Source: Roseateles hydrophilus
GTDB lineage: Bacteria; Pseudomonadota; Gammaproteobacteria; Burkholderiales; Burkholderiaceae_C
Assembly: GCF_026712245.1 (NCBI RefSeq)
Contig: NZ_JAPPUY010000001.1
Coordinates: forward strand, 310,001-374,000
Length of the DNA: 64,000 nt
Reading direction: 5' to 3'
Position 1 is the first letter of the stretch; each line of letters begins with the position of its first letter. Positions 58,379 through 64,000 of the stretch are shown one piece after another. The notes under the pieces were generated by a model that was not told the origin of the DNA, ran no database searches, and saw only the letters and a list, made by a program, of their open reading frames with translations. A program made the position numbers and the translations under genes.

Positions 58379-59560
58379 TCATTCGAGCTGGGCGGCCTTG
58401 TGCAGCGCGCGCAGCACGCAGGCGTTGACCTCGCCGGCGCCGATCATCAGCGCGTCGATGCGCTCGCGGTAGTCGAACACGCTTTCCGCCTCGATGGCCC
58501 GCACCAGCTCCAGGTAGGGCATGAAGGGGCCGGTCTCGTCCACCAGCGCCTGGCGCACGCGCTCGGGCACCGGGATGCTCTGCAGCAGCTTGTCGAACGG
58601 CGCCTTGAGCATGTGGTCCAGCAGCGAGAACAGCCCGCAGATGAACATCTCGTCGCGCTGCTCGCGGTCGTCCATGCCGGCGGCCAGCTCTTCCATGATG
58701 AGGCCGCGGCGCACGGCGCCATACATGATGGGCCGCATGCTGTGATCCTTGCTGGCCGTCGTCAGCAGCAGGGCCAGCCAGCGCTTCAGGCGGGCATAGC
58801 CCAGCAGCATGATGGCGTGGCGGAAGCTGGACACCTCCACCGGCAGGCCGAAGGCGGCCGAGTTCATGTAGCGCAGCAGCTTGAAGGCCAGGCTCGGGTC
58901 GCGCTTGAGGGTTTGCTCCAGGCGCTCGACGTCCTCGCCCTCGTCCACGCGCGACATCAGCTCGACGATGACCTGCAGGTCGGCGGCCACCTCGGTCTTG
59001 GCGCCGGGCTCGGCCTCGTAGTTGCCGTCCATCGGCCAGCCGATGACATGCTGCGCGCCGGCCTCGAAGGCTGCGTCCACGGCCAGTGCACCGCGCACAC
59101 CGGCGCACACCAACGACGTGCCGGCCGGCGCCGCCTGGCCGGGTTCGAGCACGATGCCCTTGAACGCGGCGGCCACCGGCGCGGGCAGGGCTGCGCTGGG
59201 CAGGCCCTTGAGCAGGCCGCTGTGGCCGGCGCCCTTGAGGGCCGCGATGGCCGGCGCGTGGGCCTCATCGGCGGCGATGAAAGCGGGCACCTCGATCTGT
59301 GCGGGCTGGGTCGGGGGCTGTTGCAGCAGCGCGCCCAGCAGTGCCTCGCCCTGCGGGCTGATCACAAGGCCGCCGGCTGGAAACGCGGCCGCCAGGGCCG
59401 CCAGCAGCTCTGCGTGGTCCACCTTCGCATCGGGCCGCAGCGGCACCAGCGTCAGCCGCGTGCCGGCGATGGCGCGCTGGCGGTCGATGACCGGTGAGTA
59501 ACCCAGTGCGACGCCCGGCAGGAGGGCGTGGTCAAGAGCGGCGGGGGTGTTGTCGGGCAT
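58379..59560 (-). CDS. HDOD protein with degenerate EAL-like N-terminus
   Basis: A 393-residue protein. The first about 190 residues look like an EAL-derived fold without its catalytic EAL motif. The C-terminal HDOD domain includes RLEQTLKRDPSLAFKLLRYM, NSAAFGLPVEVSSFRHAIML and GYARLKRWLALLLTTASKD. Proteins of this EAL-HDOD type are signalling scaffolds rather than enzymes. It is read from the same strand as the PAS kinase and ANTAR genes and may belong to that unit. Confidence 0.82.
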   Translation of the reverse strand: MPDNTPAALDHALLPGVALGYSPVIDRQRAIAGTRLTLVPLRPDAKVDHAELLAALAAAFPAGGLVISPQGEALLGALLQQPPTQPAQIEVPAFIAADEAHAPAIAALKGAGHSGLLKGLPSAALPAPVAAAFKGIVLEPGQAAPAGTSLVCAGVRGALAVDAAFEAGAQHVIGWPMDGNYEAEPGAKTEVAADLQVIVELMSRVDEGEDVERLEQTLKRDPSLAFKLLRYMNSAAFGLPVEVSSFRHAIMLLGYARLKRWLALLLTTASKDHSMRPIMYGAVRRGLIMEELAAGMDDREQRDEMFICGLFSLLDHMLKAPFDKLLQSIPVPERVRQALVDETGPFMPYLELVRAIEAESVFDYRERIDALMIGAGEVNACVLRALHKAAQLE

Positions 59561-59701
59561 GGTGGCGCGGGGACTGCGGGGATGCGGCAGTCTGCCACGC
59601 CATGCCGCCCCGCATGGCGGCCGCGTGTGACGGCTTCACGATCCGCGCCGCTGGCGGCTGGGCGCAGCGCTGGCGCTGGGCGCCTTCTGTGCGCCTGGGT
59701 G

Positions 59702-61003
59702 TCAGGTCAGGTATTGGAACAGCGACATGCGCTGCACCATCGCGTAGGTCTTGAGCGCCGTGTCGTAGCCGGTCTGCTGGTTCTGGAACTCGGAGATGCC
59801 CTGCACCATGTCCAGGTCTTCGGCGGCGCTGCGCTCCTCGCTGCTGTATTGCTTCAGCGCGGCGAGCCGGCCTTCGGTGCCGTCCAGGTTGTTCAACCGC
59901 TCGCCGACCTGGCTGCGCACGCTCTGCAGGTTGGCCATCACCGCGTCAACGTCGCGCAGGGCGGCGGCATTGGCCTGGGTGATCTGCACGGGGGTGCGGA
60001 GGGTGGTCTTGAGGTCGATGATGGCCTTGTCGATGGCGTCGAACAGCTTCAGCCCGTTGCGTGAGCCGGCGACGGCGAAGGCGTCGCCATCGACCGGCGT
60101 ACCGGTGATGGTCAGCGCCATGCCGTCCGCGACGATGGCCTGGCCGGGCTTGAAGGCGCCACTGGCGACGACGCTGCCCAGGTCCTGGTCGACCAGCGTG
60201 TAGGTCTGGCTGGGCGAGTTGCCGGCGATGTCGACGCGGTAGTTGTGGCCGGTCAGCAGGGACGGGTCGACAACGCGGCCGATGTCGATCCAGCCCGACG
60301 CCGCCGCGCCGGTGATGCCGTTGACCAACGGCACGGGCACGCCGCCATTGGCTGCAGTGGCGCCGGGGTCGATGAGCTGCACACGCGCGGCGCCGGTGGC
60401 GGGGTCGGTGACGATGGCGCGGGGCGCGGTCTCGAAGCTGCCGTTGCCGCTGGCGGCCTGCTCCCAGGCGCCGCGGCCGTCGACGCTGAGCTGGAAGTTG
60501 TCGATGTTGCCGGTCTGCACGGTGCCGGCCACGCCCACGTAGGACACGCCGCCGGGCTGGTCCAGGAAGGGTGGGCTGGCCGAGCCCTGGCCCGAGAAGA
60601 TGTAGCCGCCGCTGCCGTCGCCACGGTTGGCGATGGTGAGCAGCTGGTCGCGCAGGCCCTGCAGTTTGTTGGCCAGGCCTTCGCGCTCGGCGTCGGAGTA
60701 GCTGGCGTTGCCGGCTGCAACCAGGGTCTCGCGCGCCTGCTGCAGCAGTTCGTTGGCGTCGCCCATGGCGGACTCGGCCAGTGTCATGCTGTTGCGGCTG
60801 GCCTCCAGCGCGCGCTGGTTGGCTTCCACGCGGCCGATGGAGGCCAAGGCCCGTTCGGCGCGGGCGGCGCCGGTGGGGTCGTCGCTGGCCAGCGCGATGC
60901 GCTTGCCGGAGGTGAGCTGCTGTTGCTGGTCCTGCAGCGCGTTCTGGCGGCGCTGCAGGTTGGCGATGGAGCCATCAAAGAAGTTGGCAGTGGCGATTCT
61001 CAT
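59702..61003 (-). CDS. flgL: Hook-filament junction protein FlgL
   Basis: A 433-residue flagellin-like protein. N-terminal MRIATANFFDGSIANLQRRQ and QDQQQQLTSGKRIALASDDP; C-terminal EDLDMVQGISEFQNQQTGYD and ALKTYAMVQRMSLFQYL. It joins hook to filament with FlgK, whose gene lies thirteen bases upstream. It is the last gene of the flg operon visible here. Confidence 0.96.
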   Translation of the reverse strand: MRIATANFFDGSIANLQRRQNALQDQQQQLTSGKRIALASDDPTGAARAERALASIGRVEANQRALEASRNSMTLAESAMGDANELLQQARETLVAAGNASYSDAEREGLANKLQGLRDQLLTIANRGDGSGGYIFSGQGSASPPFLDQPGGVSYVGVAGTVQTGNIDNFQLSVDGRGAWEQAASGNGSFETAPRAIVTDPATGAARVQLIDPGATAANGGVPVPLVNGITGAAASGWIDIGRVVDPSLLTGHNYRVDIAGNSPSQTYTLVDQDLGSVVASGAFKPGQAIVADGMALTITGTPVDGDAFAVAGSRNGLKLFDAIDKAIIDLKTTLRTPVQITQANAAALRDVDAVMANLQSVRSQVGERLNNLDGTEGRLAALKQYSSEERSAAEDLDMVQGISEFQNQQTGYDTALKTYAMVQRMSLFQYLT

Positions 61004-61016
61004 GACGGGCTCCTAG

Positions 61017-62999
61017 TCATCGTTGGGCGACGCGCATCAGCTCGTCAAACAGCGCCTGGGCCGTCTGCAGCACCTTGGCGGCGGCCTGGTAGCCCTGTTG
61101 GAACTGCATCAGCCGCGCGGCCTCCTCGTCGAGGTTGACGCCGGCCTGGCCGGCGCGCGTGGTCTCGGCGTCCGTGGCCACGCTGGTGGACACACCTGAC
61201 AGGTAGGTGGCGCTCTGCACACGGGCGCCGACCTCGCTCATCGCGGCGGCGTAGGCGTCGTTGATGGTGCTGCCGGCGGTGATGCTGCCGTCGGGCAGCA
61301 GCTGGCGCCCGATGTAGGCCTCGGACTGGATGTTCAGGAAGGCCTTGGCGTTGCCGTTGTTGGTGGACGTGTAGACCGTGGGCGCGATGCTGAGCGTGTC
61401 GAACTCGCGGGGGACGCCGTTGGTGCGCAGCTCGAAGCCGAGGTCGGCGGGCAGGCTGGGCGGCGTGCCGATGGGTTGGCCGGACTTCCAGCTGCCGTTG
61501 AGCACGCTGCCGTCGGCCAGCGTGAGCGTGTAGGTGACGGCGCTCGCGTCCGCCGGGTCGGCACCGCCGAAGACCACCGTCATGGGGGCGCGGCTGGCGT
61601 CGAAGTTGCCGTTGACGGCGTAGATGCTGTCCACGGTCAGCGTGCCCTTGTTGTTGACGGAGGTCGACGCGGTCAGCGGCGAGGCGGCCGCAATGCCGTT
61701 GGGGCTGTCCAGCACGCGGCGCATCTCGACAGCGGCCTCGCCGACCGGCTCGATCAGGAAGCTCTCGCCGGGCGAGGGCGCGCCGGGCGTGAAGGTCAGC
61801 TGGAAGCCGTCGATGGTGTCGCCATCGTTGACGGTGCGCTTCAGGCCGTCGGACAGCCGCGTCAGCTCGTACACACCCGGCGTGCTGGACGTGAGCTTGT
61901 AGCTGCTGGCCTGCAGCTGCCCGGCATTGACGATGCTGGCCTGCACGCCGCTGAAGAAGGCGCCGTTCGCGTCGCGCGCGTTGGAGGCGGCGGGCAGCAC
62001 GCGCGGGTCGGCGACCTTGAAGATCGCGGCACCGGCGCCCGGCGGGTTGGACAGGTCCAGCCCGAGCGCGTTCTGTGCATTGATGCGCGTGCCTATCGTG
62101 GCCGCCAGCTGGCCCAGCAGGTTGCGCGCGTCCTGCAGGTCGCGGTTCTGGAAGGCCAGCAGCGCCGTCATGGAGCCGCCAGTCAGCACGCTCTCGTCCA
62201 GCGGGCGGGCGATGTTGCCTTCCTTCAGCGAGATCTGCGCGCGGGACGTGTCGTAGCTGTCGCCGGTGATCTGCAGCGTCGCCGCCTGGCTGCCCAGCAC
62301 CAGCCGCTGGCCACCGCCGATGAAGACGCCCAGCGTGCCGTCATCGGCGGGCAGCGTGCTGACGGCCATGTACTCGCTGATCTGCGACACCAGCTGGTCG
62401 CGCTTGTCCAGCAGGTCGTTGGGCTCGTGGCCCACGCCCTTGAGCTTGGCGATCTGGTCGTTGACCGCCGCGATTTGCTGCGCCAGGCCGTTGACCACCG
62501 TGACCGAGGCGCGCAGGTCGCTGACGACACCGGCCTGCAGGTCCGTCAGCTGCTGGCCGGCGTTGGAGAAGCGCGTGGCCAGCTCGCTGGCCCGTCCCAG
62601 CGCGACCTGGCGGGCCGAGGGGTCGCTGGGGCGGCTGGCCACGTCCACCATGGCGTTGAGGAACTGGCTGGCCGCGTAGCCCAGGCCTTCGGTGCCGGGG
62701 GGGAACACCTTCTCCATGCGCGACAGCTGCTCGGCACGGGTCGCGTCGGCAGAGGCGGTGGCTTTGGCGCTGGCGGCCTCGCGGGTCAGGAACTGGTTGT
62801 GGGCGCGCTCGACGGTGTCGATGTCCACGCCGCGGCCGAAGAAGCCGGCGCCGGTGTACTGGCCTTCCGATGTCGTCAACACCACCGACTGGCGCGAGTA
62901 GCCCGCCGTGTTCGCGTTGGCGATGTTCTGGCCGACCGTCTGCAATGCCGCCTGGTTGGCGAACATCGCGCGGGCGCCGAGGGTGAGCAGGCCTGCCAT
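61017..62999 (-). CDS. flgK: Hook-filament junction protein FlgK
   Basis: A 660-residue protein. N-terminal LLTLGARAMFANQAALQTVG and NIANANTAGYSRQSVVLTTS; C-terminal NLDEEAARLMQFQQGYQAAA and KVLQTAQALFDELMRVAQR. It is longer than the enteric protein (about 550 residues), the extra length lying in the middle domains. It is coupled to flgJ and flgL by 13-base gaps. Confidence 0.97.
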   Translation of the reverse strand: MAGLLTLGARAMFANQAALQTVGQNIANANTAGYSRQSVVLTTSEGQYTGAGFFGRGVDIDTVERAHNQFLTREAASAKATASADATRAEQLSRMEKVFPPGTEGLGYAASQFLNAMVDVASRPSDPSARQVALGRASELATRFSNAGQQLTDLQAGVVSDLRASVTVVNGLAQQIAAVNDQIAKLKGVGHEPNDLLDKRDQLVSQISEYMAVSTLPADDGTLGVFIGGGQRLVLGSQAATLQITGDSYDTSRAQISLKEGNIARPLDESVLTGGSMTALLAFQNRDLQDARNLLGQLAATIGTRINAQNALGLDLSNPPGAGAAIFKVADPRVLPAASNARDANGAFFSGVQASIVNAGQLQASSYKLTSSTPGVYELTRLSDGLKRTVNDGDTIDGFQLTFTPGAPSPGESFLIEPVGEAAVEMRRVLDSPNGIAAASPLTASTSVNNKGTLTVDSIYAVNGNFDASRAPMTVVFGGADPADASAVTYTLTLADGSVLNGSWKSGQPIGTPPSLPADLGFELRTNGVPREFDTLSIAPTVYTSTNNGNAKAFLNIQSEAYIGRQLLPDGSITAGSTINDAYAAAMSEVGARVQSATYLSGVSTSVATDAETTRAGQAGVNLDEEAARLMQFQQGYQAAAKVLQTAQALFDELMRVAQR

Positions 63000-63012
63000 G
63001 TCGTGCTAGTCC

Positions 63013-63885
63013 TTAGGCGAGGGTGCTCTGCACGCGTTGGGTGGTCTGGATGGTGCGGGCGATCTTCTCGGCGTAAGCCGGGTCGGTCGCGTAGCCGGCC
63101 TGCTGCAGGCCGCGGGCAAAGCCGGCGGCATTGCCGTTCTGTGCCTGCGCCACCACCTTGGCGTAGCGGTCGTTGCTGCTGAGCAGGCGGGCGTAGTCCT
63201 TGAAGGCCTCGTCGTAGCTGCCGTAGGCGCGGAACTTGGCCGTCACCTTGACGGCCTGGCCGTTGATGACCTCGGTGGTCTTCACGTCCACGGTCTTGCC
63301 CGTCCAGCCTGGCGTTGCCTTGATGCCGAAGATGTTGTGGCTCTTGCTGCCGTCGGCGCCGGTGATCTCGCGCCGGCCCCAGCCGCTCTCGTGGGCCGCC
63401 TGCGCCACCATGAAGCTGGCCGGGATGCCCGTGGCGGCCGAGGCGGCGCGGGCCGAGGCGTCGTGCTGCTGGATGAAGCTCTGCACGTGATTGGGAATGC
63501 CCTTGGTGGCCAGCGCAGGCAGCGCCTGGGCCAGCGTCGTCTGGCTGGCGCGGCGCACGGCCTCGGGGCTGAGGTCTTGCACGCCCATCTGGCGCTGCAG
63601 CTGGCGGGTGATGGCGTCGGACAGCCCGCCCGGCAGGCCGCTCATCTTGCCGGCGAACTGCGTGTCCAGCATCTCGGTGCCCAGCTGCGTGGCGCTGTTG
63701 TCCAGCATGCCGCTGGCCAGCGTGGAGGCACGCATGCTTTTCATCACCTCCTGCATGAACAGCGACTCGAACTGCCGCGCGGTCTCGCGGATGCTGGCCT
63801 TGGGGTCGCGCGAGGCCTGGGCCTTCAGGCTGTTGAGGCCGTCCAGACCCTGGCCGGCGATGGACTGGAACGACGGAGAAGCCAT
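63013..63885 (-). CDS. flgJ: Rod-cap and peptidoglycan hydrolase FlgJ
   Basis: A 290-residue two-domain protein: N-terminal rod-binding domain (ETARQFESLFMQEVMKSMRA) and C-terminal glucosaminidase domain with catalytic Glu in AAHESGWGRREI and HNIFGIKATPGWTGKTV. It opens the cell wall for rod growth. Its ATG overlaps the flgI stop by one base. Confidence 0.97.
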   Translation of the reverse strand: MASPSFQSIAGQGLDGLNSLKAQASRDPKASIRETARQFESLFMQEVMKSMRASTLASGMLDNSATQLGTEMLDTQFAGKMSGLPGGLSDAITRQLQRQMGVQDLSPEAVRRASQTTLAQALPALATKGIPNHVQSFIQQHDASARAASAATGIPASFMVAQAAHESGWGRREITGADGSKSHNIFGIKATPGWTGKTVDVKTTEVINGQAVKVTAKFRAYGSYDEAFKDYARLLSSNDRYAKVVAQAQNGNAAGFARGLQQAGYATDPAYAEKIARTIQTTQRVQSTLA

Positions 63886-64000
63886 CAGATCACCTCGAGC
63901 TCCGCATTGAGGGCGCCTGCGCTCTTCATGGCCTGCAGGATGGCGACCAGATCCTGCGGGGTCGCGCCCAGCGCGCTCAGTGCTTTGACGACGTCCGACA
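63885..64000 (-). CDS. flgI: Flagellar P-ring protein FlgI (only the C-terminal end)
   Basis: The last 37 codons of flgI lie at the window edge: [20 protein letters not shown] followed by [17 protein letters not shown] and TGA. This is the conserved FlgI C-terminus. The rest of the gene and the upstream flg operon are outside the window. Confidence 0.93.
   Translation of the reverse strand, partial: SDVVKALSALGATPQDLVAILQAMKSAGALNAELEVI

Noticed and set aside
59599-59618. Inverted repeat GCCATGC / GCATGGC between flgL and the HDOD gene
   Set aside because: A 7-bp stem without T-run in a GC-rich gap of 141 bases; not distinguishable from background as terminator or operator.
1-64000. Search for tRNA, rRNA, CRISPR arrays, insertion sequences, integrases or phage genes
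   Set aside because: None was seen by reading. Codon style and GC content look uniform, so there is no sign of a large acquired island, apart from possible acquisition of the glycosylation genes, which have similar composition.

Overview
The window is almost entirely a flagellum and chemotaxis locus from a very GC-rich bacterium. Gene content and order (fliE / fliFGHIJK / fliLMNOPQR, flhDC, motAB-cheYZ, flhBA-flhF-flhG-fliA, flgIJKL), the FlhDC master regulator and the lack of any recognisable sigma-54 flagellar control point to a betaproteobacterium of the order Burkholderiales, probably the Rubrivivax/Roseateles/Leptothrix group. The genus is inferred from layout and protein style only.

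Layout. 1-2859 (minus): cheA (3' end cut off by the window), cheY and a short CheZ-like protein. 3056-9437 (plus): a receiver-histidine kinase and NarL-type regulator pair, then a MacAB-like export operon (adaptor, ATPase, two FtsX-type permeases). 9465-13929 (minus): fliR-Q-P-O-N-M-L, read in reverse. 14086-21030 (minus): fliK-J-I-H-G-F. 21184 (plus): fliE. 21528-23914 (minus): a two-domain periplasmic binding protein and an outer-membrane barrel. 23977-26077 (minus): fliS-fliT-ycgR-pseudopilin operon. 26238-30968 (minus): fliD and three flagellin genes. 31406-33047 (plus): a TPR protein, flhD, flhC. 33048-37879: five sugar-transfer and methyl-transfer genes, a likely flagellin or surface glycosylation island. 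37969-40997 (plus): motA-motB-cheY-cheZ. 41160-49237 (plus): flhB-flhA-flhF-flhG-fliA and a soluble MCP. 49273-59560: a signalling block (diguanylate cyclase, REC-PAS-GGDEF-EAL protein, HPt protein, two histidine kinases, an ANTAR regulator, an HDOD protein). 59702-64000 (minus): flgL, flgK, flgJ and the last codons of flgI.

How it works together. FlhDC (class 1) should activate the basal-body and export operons and fliA; FliA (sigma-28) then drives late genes. FliA-type promoters of the form T(A/C)AAG-N14/15-GCCGA can be read directly upstream of fliD, fliS, two of the three flagellins, the TPR gene and fliE. The first flagellin (27764-28750) has none that I can see. Motor output is tuned by CheA/CheY, by two proteins carrying the CheZ-type D-x-x-x-Q motif, and by a YcgR-type c-di-GMP brake in the filament-chaperone operon, with c-di-GMP enzymes nearby.

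Non-coding features include three strong intrinsic terminators (after fliD, the TPR gene and cheZ), two families of short GC-rich intergenic repeats that interrupt flagellar operons, and a 13-bp direct repeat around one repeat that duplicates the ribosome-binding site and start of fliA. I see no tRNA, rRNA, CRISPR array, insertion sequence or prophage. No wholly new system is evident. The most unusual items are the degenerate FlhG, the second CheZ-like protein, the repeat insertions and the pseudopilin/YcgR coupling.
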